Below are positions 1-6,887 of a stretch of 64,000 nucleotides of DNA, piece by piece (position 1 is the first letter of the stretch; the number at the start of each line of letters is the position of its first letter). Source of the stretch: Lacticaseibacillus parakribbianus (GTDB taxonomy: Bacteria; Bacillota; Bacilli; Lactobacillales; Lactobacillaceae); assembly GCF_025490915.1 (NCBI RefSeq), contig NZ_JANQBA010000005.1:1-64000 (forward strand), given 5' to 3'. The position numbers and the translations under genes were made by a program. The notes under the pieces were generated by a model, which was not told where the DNA came from, made no database searches, and saw nothing but the letters and a program-made list of their open reading frames with translations.

Positions 1-453
1 ACGAACCCAGGCGGTGGCGATACCACCAACCCAGGCGGTGGCGATACCACCAACCCAGGTGGCGGCGATACCACGAACCCAGGCGGCGGCGATACGACGA
101 ACCCAGGCGGTGGTGATACCACCAACCCAGGCGGTGGCGATACGACGAACCCAGGCGGTGGTGATACGACGAACCCGGGCGGCGGTGACACGACGAACCC
201 AGGTGGCGGCGATACGACGAACCCAGGCGGTGGCGATACCACCAACCCAGGCGGCGATACCACGAACCCAGGCGGTGGCGATACCACCAACCCGGGTGGT
301 GGCGATACCACCAACCCAGGCGGTGGCGACACGACGAACCCAGGTGGTGGCGATACCACCAACCCAGGCGGCGGCGACACGACGAACCCAGGCGGTGGTG
401 ATACCACCAACCCAGGTGGCGGTGATACCACCAACCCAGGTGGCGGCGATACG
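1..453 (+). repeat. 24-bp tandem repeat, 19 copies, coding for TNPGGGDT
   Basis: Units start at 1, 25, 49 and so on to 430. The unit at 241-261 is 21 bp and lacks one Gly codon, so the frame is kept. Variation is almost entirely at synonymous third positions (ggt/ggc, acc/acg, gat/gac), which suggests purifying selection on the peptide together with duplication and slippage. The array may continue to the left of the window. Confidence 0.97.
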
Positions 454-735
454 ACGACTACCCCTGGCAAGGGGACGGCGACGACGCCAACGACCGCTGT
501 CACGGCGCCGCACCTGCCGATTACCGGCGGCAGCGACGACAACACGCCGACCGTGGCGCTGACCACCGCGACGACGGGTAAGACCGACACGGCGACTGCA
601 ACACCGACTGCTGCGACGGGCAAGGCCCTGCCGCAAACAGGCGAGCAGCGCAACACCGGCCTGGTTGCACTCGGCTTAGCGATGATGAGCGGCCTGCTGG
701 CTCTGGCCGGCAAGCGGCGGCGCAAGCAGGACTGA
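1..735 (+). CDS. LPXTG wall-anchored repeat protein, C-terminal 244 residues (5' end outside window)
   Basis: The reading frame is open at the left edge, so the N-terminus is missing. Positions 1-453 encode 19 near-identical octapeptides TNPGGGDT, a flexible stalk-like region. A Thr/Ala-rich stretch follows, with a first sortase-type motif LPITG (514-528), a canonical LPQTGE (628-645), a hydrophobic segment and the basic tail KRRRKQD. Proteins of this layout are exported and linked to peptidoglycan by a housekeeping sortase, which cuts between T and G of the motif. The ligand or enzymatic domain cannot be named because it lies outside the window. The doubled sortase motif also occurs in the large protein at 17898. 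The gene ends before a strong terminator. Confidence 0.9.
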   Translation, partial: TNPGGGDTTNPGGGDTTNPGGGDTTNPGGGDTTNPGGGDTTNPGGGDTTNPGGGDTTNPGGGDTTNPGGGDTTNPGGGDTTNPGGDTTNPGGGDTTNPGGGDTTNPGGGDTTNPGGGDTTNPGGGDTTNPGGGDTTNPGGGDTTNPGGGDTTTTPGKGTATTPTTAVTAPHLPITGGSDDNTPTVALTTATTGKTDTATATPTAATGKALPQTGEQRNTGLVALGLAMMSGLLALAGKRRRKQD

Positions 736-831
736 CGGCCAATCGCCTGAAGGGGCGAGTGGTGGAAGCTAGCGTGTGTGACCAATCACGCGCTGCGGCT
801 GCCTGACAAGCCAAGCACAGCGACGCGAAGA

Positions 832-863
832 GGCGGCTGCAGAATTTCTGCAGCCGCCTTTTT
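832..863 (+). terminator. Intrinsic terminator of the repeat protein gene
   Basis: Inverted repeat with arms GGCGGCTGCAGAA (832-844) and TTCTGCAGCCGCC (846-858), followed by five T. It lies about 100 bp after the stop codon. Confidence 0.9.
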
Positions 864-908
864 GGTCGCCAATTTTTGACTGGAATCTTTTGAAAGGCGG
901 GGAAGGGC

Positions 909-943
909 AAAAAAAAAGCCGGTCGCAGTTGCGATCGGCTTTT
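909..943 (-). terminator. Intrinsic terminator of fba
   Basis: On the minus strand the arms AGCCGATCGCA and TGCGACCGGCT (one G-T pair) are followed by a run of T (the A tract at 909-917). It lies just downstream of the fba stop codon. Confidence 0.9.
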
Positions 944-960
944 CGAGTTGCTGAGGTCGA

Positions 961-1842
961 TTAGATCTCGGCCGGAACGAGCTTGACGGACTTGGTGCCC
1001 ATCCAGCCACAGATTTCCTCGAAGGTATCCGTGATGGCCTGGGTGCCAGGTGCCAGCAGCTTGCGAGGGTCGTAACCCTTGCCCTGCTTGTCCTTGCCGG
1101 CTTCGATGTATTCGCGAGTAGCCTTGGCGAAGGCAAGCTGGCATTCGGTGTTGATGTTGAGCTTAGCAATCCCCATGGAGATGGCCTTTTCAACTTGGTC
1201 CTGAGGAATGCCGGAGCCACCGTGCAGAACAAGAGGCTGCTTGACGGCGTCAGCAATTTCCTGCAGACGGTCGAAGTGCAGACCCTTCCAGTTGTCAGGG
1301 TATGGGCCGTGGATGTTGCCGATGCCGGCAGCCAGGAAGTCGATGCCGGTTGCGGCAAGCTGCTTAGCTTCTTCAACGGAAGCCAGTTCGCCTTCACCAA
1401 CAACGCCGTCTTCTTCACCGCCGATGGAACCAACTTCGGCTTCGACGGAGATGCCCTTGCTGTGAGCCAAGGCAACGATTTCCTTGGTCTTTTCGAGGTT
1501 TTCATCGAAAGGCAGGTCGTGGCCGTCGAACATTACGGAGTTGTAACCAGCCGCAATGGCTTCCTTAGCAGCTTCGTAGTTACCGTGGTCCAGGTGGATA
1601 ACAACCGGAACGGTGATGTCCATGGACTTAACCGTGGCTTCGATCAGACCCTTGCACAGTTCGTAGCCGCCCATGTACTTGGCAGCGCCCATGGAAGTCT
1701 GGATCAGAACTGGAACGTTCAGCTCTTGCGCACCCTTAAGAATGGCGCGGGTCCATTCCAGGTTGTTGGTGTTGAACGCACCAATGGCGTAGTGACCTGC
1801 ACGAGCAGCTTTGAACAATTCGGTGCCGTTAACTAATGGCAT
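961..1842 (-). CDS. fba: Class II fructose-1,6-bisphosphate aldolase
   Basis: 293 residues, full length for the family. It cleaves fructose-1,6-bisphosphate to dihydroxyacetone phosphate and glyceraldehyde-3-phosphate in cytosolic glycolysis, using a divalent metal. Visible family motifs include VVIHLDHG with the metal-binding His, EAEVGSIGGEEDG, GNIHGPY and the phosphate-binding VLHGGSGIP, then LNINTEC. The ATG is preceded by TAGGAGGA at a normal distance. The gene stands alone with its own extended -10 promoter and terminator. Its codons (GAA, GGT, AAC, CGA/CGT) are less GC-rich than those of neighbouring genes, as expected for a highly expressed glycolytic gene. Confidence 0.97.
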   Translation of the reverse strand: MPLVNGTELFKAARAGHYAIGAFNTNNLEWTRAILKGAQELNVPVLIQTSMGAAKYMGGYELCKGLIEATVKSMDITVPVVIHLDHGNYEAAKEAIAAGYNSVMFDGHDLPFDENLEKTKEIVALAHSKGISVEAEVGSIGGEEDGVVGEGELASVEEAKQLAATGIDFLAAGIGNIHGPYPDNWKGLHFDRLQEIADAVKQPLVLHGGSGIPQDQVEKAISMGIAKLNINTECQLAFAKATREYIEAGKDKQGKGYDPRKLLAPGTQAITDTFEEICGWMGTKSVKLVPAEI

Positions 1843-1889
1843 AAGTGTTTTTCCTCCTAAAAGATGAAAACAAATTTTTTTACTCCTCT

Positions 1890-1898
1890 ATTCTAGCA
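1890..1898 (-). promoter_or_regulatory. Extended -10 promoter of fba
   Basis: The minus strand reads TGCTAGAAT (TGn plus a TATAAT-like hexamer) about 47 bp upstream of the ATG, inside a short AT-rich patch. No convincing -35 hexamer is seen. Confidence 0.55.
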
Positions 1899-2239
1899 TA
1901 CATTTTCAGGATTTGTCGCCTAAATTTGACCGGGCAAAACGCCGTCGCGCTGGGCCTTGATGCGACGCGGTTGGCAGCGGTTACGGCCGAATGCTAAGCC
2001 CGTTTGCAAAAACCGCGAGCCCCGACCACGACCCCGGCGCTGCGGGAACTTGCGGCGGTGCGAAGACGACCGCGGCGGTGCGAAAAATCATCGCGGCATG
2101 AAGCAGACGCAGCCACCACCACGCCTTGGGGTGGCGCGGATTGCCCGGCTGAATATTAATATCTAGATAACCAATAATGTTTAAATTTGTGCCGGCGATT
2201 CCTGTCTTGATACGATGAATTCATGGAGGTGAGTTCGCG
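1899..2239. other. Intergenic region without a supportable gene
   Basis: It contains the fba promoter flank, a GC-rich stretch with short direct repeats (GCGGCGGTGCGAA twice near 2050-2085), then an AT-rich stretch next to the operon at 2240. A 69-codon reading frame at 1957-2166 has no ribosome binding site and an implausible Arg/Pro-rich composition, so it is not called. Confidence 0.5.
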
Positions 2240-2707
2240 ATGACACCGAACCACATACGGCGATGGGGAATCGCCGCACTGCTTATCTTGTTAGTGACGC
2301 TGGGCGGAATCTGGCTGGCGCGTGAACCCCCAGCGCCCAAGGATGAGGCCAAGGTCGAAGCCAAGGCCGAAGACGTCGACGTCGGGGCCGATCCGGTGAT
2401 GAAGCAGACGGCCAACATGATGCGTCTGCAGCAATCCCGGCAGCTGATTATCGACACGACCGCGCAAAAGGCGACGGCCCTGCGCAACTTGGCCAGCAAC
2501 AAGTACAACTTGCGCTACGAGCTGTGGCAAAACAAGAAACGTCTGTACCACAGTTCGGTGATCCAACCGGGCGGCGCCGTCACCGACTACAAGGTGGCCC
2601 TGAAGAAGGGGACCCACCAGGTCGATGTTCGCGCCGTTGTGGTTCACCCCGAGACCAAAGAAGACATGAACACAATGACGATCCCCGTGACACTGATTAT
2701 TCAGTAA
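2240..2707 (+). CDS. Membrane-anchored extracytoplasmic protein of unknown function
   Basis: 155 residues. A basic N-terminus is followed by one hydrophobic segment (about residues 9-26) with no clear cleavage site, so it is probably an N-terminal membrane anchor. Next come a short Lys/Glu/Asp-rich spacer (about 30-50), a helical part, and a C-terminal beta-rich domain (about 80-155) ending MTIPVTLIIQ, which looks like an Ig-like sandwich. RBS GGAGGTGAG lies 6 nt before the ATG. It is the first gene of a tight three-gene unit with two secreted paralogues, so a role in assembling or anchoring those proteins at the cell surface is a reasonable inference. I do not recognise the family. Confidence 0.75.
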   Translation: MTPNHIRRWGIAALLILLVTLGGIWLAREPPAPKDEAKVEAKAEDVDVGADPVMKQTANMMRLQQSRQLIIDTTAQKATALRNLASNKYNLRYELWQNKKRLYHSSVIQPGGAVTDYKVALKKGTHQVDVRAVVVHPETKEDMNTMTIPVTLIIQ

Positions 2708-2724
2708 AAGGAGACCAACAAACA

Positions 2725-3273
2725 ATGATGAAAACCAAATTAGCAACCTTGCTGGCAACCGGGGCCTTGGCCTTGACGGCCGTGCCGCTGAGTGCGGTGG
2801 GGGCCAACCAAGGTAATGGTGTGAAACAAATTGACGTGCGAGGCACGTTGACGGCCACCGCGCCTGGCCACCTCGACATGTACTTTGACGTGGGGGCGAC
2901 GGCGACGGGGTCAGTGACCAGGACTTGGGATCCTTCGGCGCAGCGGTACGAGGCTAACTTCGAAGCCTCACAGAAGCTGTATGTTCTGACGAATTTCAAC
3001 CAGCCGGTGTCGACGGTGACGGCACGTGTTAACCGCATGACCACACCTTGGAAAGAGAATTTTGCGATGTACGTTGGGGAGGGTGAGACCGATGCGGCCG
3101 AAACCGCGATCACGGTATCAAAACCCGGGCGCTCGAATTGGTTGACTAGCTACAACTTCAACTTCAAGAGCGAGAAAATGCCGTTCCGCTCAGGGAATGC
3201 GGCCTATATCATCGCTGGGAATTACCGGGCGACGGTGGATTACCACATCACGGCGGAAAACGACGAGTCGTAA
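2725..3273 (+). CDS. Secreted beta-rich protein, paralogue of the next gene
   Basis: 182 residues. The signal peptide runs MMKTKLATLL to about AVGA-NQ (residue 27). The mature protein is rich in beta-prone residues and contains GTLTATAP, GATATGSVTRTW, RMTTPWKENFA, FNFKSEKMPF and IIAGNYRATVDYHI. Each of these has a counterpart in the next gene (GTLTATAP, GATATGSLHRTW, RMATPWKANFA, FDFKSEPMKF, IIAGDYRATVDYRI), so the two arose by duplication. The final G-[ND]-Y-R-A-T-V strand resembles the last strand of fimbrial or coat-protein-U-like subunits, but that is a pattern impression only. RBS AAAGGAG; there are 17 nt between it and the upstream gene. No cell-wall anchor motif is present. Confidence 0.8.
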   Translation: MMKTKLATLLATGALALTAVPLSAVGANQGNGVKQIDVRGTLTATAPGHLDMYFDVGATATGSVTRTWDPSAQRYEANFEASQKLYVLTNFNQPVSTVTARVNRMTTPWKENFAMYVGEGETDAAETAITVSKPGRSNWLTSYNFNFKSEKMPFRSGNAAYIIAGNYRATVDYHITAENDES

Positions 3274-3314
3274 CACCGGCAAGTGGCTGGGTGTGACAGG
3301 AAAGGAGATGGGTT

Positions 3315-3857
3315 ATGACAATCAAGTACGGGGGCATGCTGCTGGCCGCGGCTGCCCTGGCGATGACGACCGCCCCGCTGAGCGGTGTCGGGGCCGCCAC
3401 CGGCAACGGTGTTGACCAGATCAACGCGCAAGGGACGCTGACGGCCACGGCGCCTGCCATGCTGGCCATGGAATTTCCGGCCGGGGCCACCGCGACGGGG
3501 TCTCTGCACCGCACCTGGGTTCAAGGCGTCGGCACCTACGCCAACTTCACCGCGAACCAGAAGGTGAACGTGCTGGCCAATTACGCCAGCCCGGTTCTGA
3601 CCGTGACCGCCACCGCGGGGCGGATGGCCACGCCTTGGAAGGCCAACTTTGCGGTTTACGTGGCGGTGTCCGGCAACACGCCGACCCAGACCACGACCAG
3701 CCAGCAGCTGGCCGGCGAGCCGAACCGCTACCGCACGTTCGACTTTGATTTCAAGAGCGAGCCGATGAAGTTTCCGACCGGCCAGACCACTGAGATCATC
3801 GCCGGCGACTACCGCGCCACCGTCGATTACCGCATCGACGCGCGAAACGCCGAGTGA
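3315..3857 (+). CDS. Secreted beta-rich protein, second paralogue
   Basis: 180 residues. The signal peptide MTIKYGGMLL to about VGA-AT is followed by a domain that aligns along its whole length with the preceding gene product (see shared motifs there). It differs by an insertion rich in Thr/Gln (SGNTPTQTTTSQQ, about residues 123-135). No LPXTG, WxL or transmembrane anchor is visible, so retention would depend on a partner such as the membrane protein encoded at 2240 or on self-assembly. It is the last gene of the operon and is followed at once by an intrinsic terminator. The function is unknown. Confidence 0.8.
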   Translation: MTIKYGGMLLAAAALAMTTAPLSGVGAATGNGVDQINAQGTLTATAPAMLAMEFPAGATATGSLHRTWVQGVGTYANFTANQKVNVLANYASPVLTVTATAGRMATPWKANFAVYVAVSGNTPTQTTTSQQLAGEPNRYRTFDFDFKSEPMKFPTGQTTEIIAGDYRATVDYRIDARNAE

Positions 3858-3869
3858 TCGGCGCCTGCA

Positions 3870-3896
3870 GTCCTTGCCCCCGGGCGAGGACTTTTT
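3870..3896 (+). terminator. Intrinsic terminator of the secreted-protein operon
   Basis: Arms GTCCTTGCCC and GGGCGAGGAC (one G-T pair) with a two-base gap, followed by five T. Confidence 0.88.
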
Positions 3897-3900
3897 CGTG

Positions 3901-3929
3901 TTGACGCTTTCTTATTTCAAAATTACAAT
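3901..3929 (+). promoter_or_regulatory. Sigma-A promoter of the LysR gene
   Basis: TTGACG (3901-3906), 17-bp spacer, TACAAT (3924-3929). A short dyad GTTATGTAAC at 3933-3942 lies just downstream and could be an operator, which is speculative. Confidence 0.75.
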
Positions 3930-3965
3930 GATGTTATGTAACTTGACACGGGGGACAATGAACAC

Positions 3966-4901
3966 ATGGGGATTGCGAACGAACACACCGTGAAGATTCG
4001 GCCGGTGCTGCAAGCGGTGGCGGAGCTGGGGAGCCTGACCGCCGCGGCCAAGCACCTGCTGGTGTCGCAGCCGTACATCAGCCACCTGATTGCGGACACG
4101 GAAAAACAACTCGGGGTGCAGCTGGTCGACCGCAGCCGCAAGCCGGCGACCTTGACCTACGCTGGCCGCTTTTACCTCGACGGGCTGGACAATCTCGAGC
4201 AAAGCGCCGACAAGCTGGCCTGGCACATGGCGGCGATTGCGCAGCACCGCGAGGGCAATCTGACCGTGGGGTTCGGTGAGACTTCGACGGTGCGAGCGAT
4301 CGTCGGGCTGATCGCGGCGTTCGCCCAGCGCAGCGCCGGCTACCACCTCGATGTGCATGAGAACACCTCCTGGACGGTTTTCAAGGAGATGCTCGAGGGC
4401 CAGTGCGACGCGTATTTGGGTGTCGAACCGGTGCTGCACATGCCGGTGTTCACCGACGTGTTTGCGCGTAAAACGATGGCGCTGGTCGGCCCCCGGACGA
4501 CCGGGCTGCCGGCTCGCATCAACGAGCTGGCCGACCTGCGCTTTTTGACCGACCGCACCGTGGTCACCTACGACCCCGCGTCGGTGCTGGATCAGTACAT
4601 GCGCCAGCTGTTCGAACGCGCCGAGGTGCCGCTTCGCTCGCAGATTCAGCTGCTCAACGTCAACACGATTCAGCAGCTGGCGGCTCGCGGCACCGCCTGG
4701 GCCCTGGTGCCGGTGGATCGGCCGCTGACCTTGAGCCCCCAGGCGGCGATCATTCCCATCGACCCGGCGCTGCTGAGCCTGCCGGTGGTCGTCGCCTGCA
4801 AGAAAGGGCACGAACACCGCCCGGAGATCCAAAGCCTGATTGCCGAGGTTCACAGCGTCGCAGCGGCGCTGACCGCGGGTGATTCGGGCGACGCAGACTG
4901 A
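3966..4901 (+). CDS. LysR-family transcriptional regulator
   Basis: 311 residues, usual length. The N-terminal winged helix-turn-helix contains LGSLTAAAKHLLVSQPYISH and the following recognition-helix and wing region to about residue 65. The rest is a two-lobed effector-binding domain (about 95-300). Family members bind DNA as tetramers and respond to a small ligand. The target is unknown: the flanking pilus operon and secreted-protein operon point away from or towards it in ways that do not prove regulation. The ATG is preceded by GGGGGAC. It has its own promoter at 3901. Confidence 0.9.
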   Translation: MGIANEHTVKIRPVLQAVAELGSLTAAAKHLLVSQPYISHLIADTEKQLGVQLVDRSRKPATLTYAGRFYLDGLDNLEQSADKLAWHMAAIAQHREGNLTVGFGETSTVRAIVGLIAAFAQRSAGYHLDVHENTSWTVFKEMLEGQCDAYLGVEPVLHMPVFTDVFARKTMALVGPRTTGLPARINELADLRFLTDRTVVTYDPASVLDQYMRQLFERAEVPLRSQIQLLNVNTIQQLAARGTAWALVPVDRPLTLSPQAAIIPIDPALLSLPVVVACKKGHEHRPEIQSLIAEVHSVAAALTAGDSGDAD

Positions 4902-4923
4902 GCCCGAAGCTACGGACACAAAC

Positions 4924-4977
4924 AACCGGCGCCACGTCACTTCTGCCCATCGGAGAAAGTGGCGTGGCGCCGGTTTT
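4924..4977. terminator. Large hairpin between convergent LysR gene and pilus operon
   Basis: Arms 4924-4942 and 4956-4975 (core AACCGGCGCCACG with CGTGGCGCCGGTT). On the plus strand it is followed by TTTT; the minus side has a weaker T-rich tail. It probably serves both convergent transcripts. Confidence 0.75.
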
Positions 4978-5137
4978 GGTGTGTGGTCAGCCGTTCGCGG
5001 CCGGTTGTTGGCGGGGTCGGTGATGACCGTGGTCAGCGGTGCCTGGCGGCTGCGGTAGTCGCTGCGGTCAGGCGCCGTCCCGGTGCGATTAGGCGAAGGA
5101 GCGGCGGTCGGGGCCGCCGGCCAAGGTGGTCGCGCGA

Positions 5138-6190
5138 CTACCGCACGGTCAGCGTTTGGTCTCGAATGCGCCGCACGTAGGCCCGGTGGGGACCGGAGGC
5201 GGTGTGAAAGCGGTAGGTGGCGCCGGGCAGTGTCACCCGCACGTTCCCGGCGGCGTCGGCCGTGACGTGGCGGCGCCGGCCGAACCGGCCGGTGCGAAGC
5301 TGCAGCTCGGCCGCCGGGGCCAGCCGCAGCGTCAGCGCGTAGTCTCGGCGCGTCACCATCAAAAGCCGGGCCACCCGCCAGTACAGCCACGCGAAGGCGG
5401 CAATCCCGATCGCCCAGAGCCAGGGCACAAGCCGCTTGAACCGCGAGGTGGCGGCGACCGCCTGGGCATCCGCCGCAGTGTAAGGTACCCGCTCGCCGGT
5501 CACCAAAAGGCGGTGGCTGTTGATCATGTAAGGGGTGCAGGTGATCAAAGTCACCAGATCGCGGCCGGGGACGCGCCGGAGGTACCGCACGTCGCTTGGC
5601 GCGGTGACGTGGCGTTCGCTGACGCGGTAGGCCAGCTTGCGGCCGCCGATGGTGAGGTAGAAGCGGTCGCCGCGGCGCAGCGCCGGCAAGTGGGTGAACA
5701 GCGTCGCGTTGGGGACGCCGCGGTGAGCGGAGATGACGGCGTGGGTGCCGGCGCCGCCGGTGGGGTAGCTCGAGCCGTTCAACCGGCAGGCCCCGAACTG
5801 CAGCAGCCAGTCGGTGGTTTGATCAAAAACGGGCAGATCGGCGCCGATGGCGGGGATGGTCAGCCGGGCGATGGTCTCGCTGGCCAGTCGGCGGTCGTCG
5901 CGCTTGGCGTTGGTGCCGCGGTCGGCCACCGCGGCGCTGAACCGGGCGAGCCCGGGTTGCGCGTTGGCGGCGGCCAGCTTGCGGTTTTGCGCCTGATAGT
6001 GGGCGAACTGACGCGCATCGGCTCGGGCCTTGCTGCGGGTTTCGCGTTGGGCGTAGCGGCCGAGCAGCGCTTGGTTGCGCTGGGTGACATAGGCGTCGCT
6101 GACGAAAGGGTAGGCGACGAAGCCGGTGCCGACCAGCAGGCCGATGAGCAAAAGAATATCGATGGGTCCGAGCAAGGCACGATGCGCCAT
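5138..6190 (-). CDS. srtC: Class C (pilus-polymerising) sortase
   Basis: 350 residues with N-terminal (about 11-30) and C-terminal (about 256-275) membrane segments, as in class C enzymes. Catalytic residues are visible as His156 in SAHRG, Cys218 in TLITCTPY and Arg227 in NSHRLLVTGER. The enzyme would join pilin subunits by linking the Thr of an LPXTG motif to a Lys of the pilin motif in the next subunit. After the second membrane segment there is an extra cytoplasmic tail of about 75 residues. It is the last gene of the pilus operon. RBS AAAGGAGG precedes the ATG. A hairpin at 6224-6252 separates it from the minor pilin gene. Confidence 0.95.
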   Translation of the reverse strand: MAHRALLGPIDILLLIGLLVGTGFVAYPFVSDAYVTQRNQALLGRYAQRETRSKARADARQFAHYQAQNRKLAAANAQPGLARFSAAVADRGTNAKRDDRRLASETIARLTIPAIGADLPVFDQTTDWLLQFGACRLNGSSYPTGGAGTHAVISAHRGVPNATLFTHLPALRRGDRFYLTIGGRKLAYRVSERHVTAPSDVRYLRRVPGRDLVTLITCTPYMINSHRLLVTGERVPYTAADAQAVAATSRFKRLVPWLWAIGIAAFAWLYWRVARLLMVTRRDYALTLRLAPAAELQLRTGRFGRRRHVTADAAGNVRVTLPGATYRFHTASGPHRAYVRRIRDQTLTVR

Positions 6191-6223
6191 GGGGGCCTCC
6201 TTTCTGTTTCGCGACCGAACGCA

Positions 6224-6252
6224 AACCGCCGACCGCGTGGCGGCCGGCGGTT
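6224..6252 (-). other. Intercistronic hairpin between minor pilin and sortase genes
   Basis: Arms AACCGCCG (6224-6231) and CGGCGGTT (6245-6252). No T run follows on the minus strand, so it is more likely an mRNA processing or stability element that sets sortase level than a terminator. Confidence 0.5.
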
Positions 6253-6299
6253 GACGCCTGGCTGAGTGGGTCTAGTTCCTGCAACCGAACGGTCAGCGA

Positions 6300-6887
6300 T
6301 TACGCGGCCTCGTCTGCACGGTGCCGCCGCCACTGCGCGACCGCAACGGCGAGCAGCACGACGCCACCGATCAGGGTGAGCCCGACCAGCACGGATTCGC
6401 CGGTTTGCGGCAGCCGCAAGCCACCCGGGGGCGTGGTCGGCGGCCCCGGTGCCTTCGGCGGTGGTGTATTGGACGTCGGGGGCCCGGGCAAAAGCGCCTT
6501 GGGCCAGACCTCAAGCGAGCTGGTGTCGCGAGGCATCAGACCCACCGTGGTTTGAATCCCGCCGGTCACGGTGAATTGGTAAACTGCCTGAAGGCCGAAG
6601 CGGTCGGTCGGCAGGGTCAAGGCCAGGTTGCCATCCGCACCGGTGGTCCCTGTTGCCGCCGGCCGACCGCTGGCCGGCCTTGCCGCTAGCCGCGACTGCC
6701 AGTAGACTTGCTGCTCGGGCGTGGCGGGGTGGTGCGACCAGTAGGCCTTGGTCGCATCGTAAACCCGCACGGTGTGGCCCGGCTGCCCGATGTGCAGGAC
6801 GACGCTGCCGGCCTTGGCCGGTCGCGCCGGGGTCAGGCACCAGGCGGCCAGCACGGCGACCAGCGTCAACCAGATTCTGTGTGCCAT
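6300..6887 (-). CDS. Minor (basal-type) LPXTG pilin
   Basis: 195 residues. The signal peptide MAHRIWLTLVAVLAAWCL ends near AKA-G (residue 27). A beta-rich domain of about 110 residues is followed by a Pro-rich linker (PGPPTSNTPPPKAPGPP), LPQTGE, a hydrophobic segment and a basic tail. A small pilin with a proline-rich C-terminus and a motif fitting the housekeeping sortase is typical of basal subunits that end polymerisation and attach the pilus to the wall; that assignment is inference. RBS AGGAGGTGG. Its ATG overlaps the TGA of the upstream adhesin gene (TGATG), indicating translational coupling. Confidence 0.88.
   Translation of the reverse strand: MAHRIWLTLVAVLAAWCLTPARPAKAGSVVLHIGQPGHTVRVYDATKAYWSHHPATPEQQVYWQSRLAARPASGRPAATGTTGADGNLALTLPTDRFGLQAVYQFTVTGGIQTTVGLMPRDTSSLEVWPKALLPGPPTSNTPPPKAPGPPTTPPGGLRLPQTGESVLVGLTLIGGVVLLAVAVAQWRRHRADEAA

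Noticed and set aside
1-453. CRISPR array or minisatellite without function
   Set aside because: The 24-bp period lies in frame inside an LPXTG gene and the peptide is conserved.
1957-2166. Small 69-codon frame
   Set aside because: No RBS, promoter or sensible composition.
3912-5390. 492-codon minus-strand open frame
   Set aside because: Antisense to the LysR gene with no RBS and Arg/His/Gln-rich translation; a by-product of GC-rich codons.
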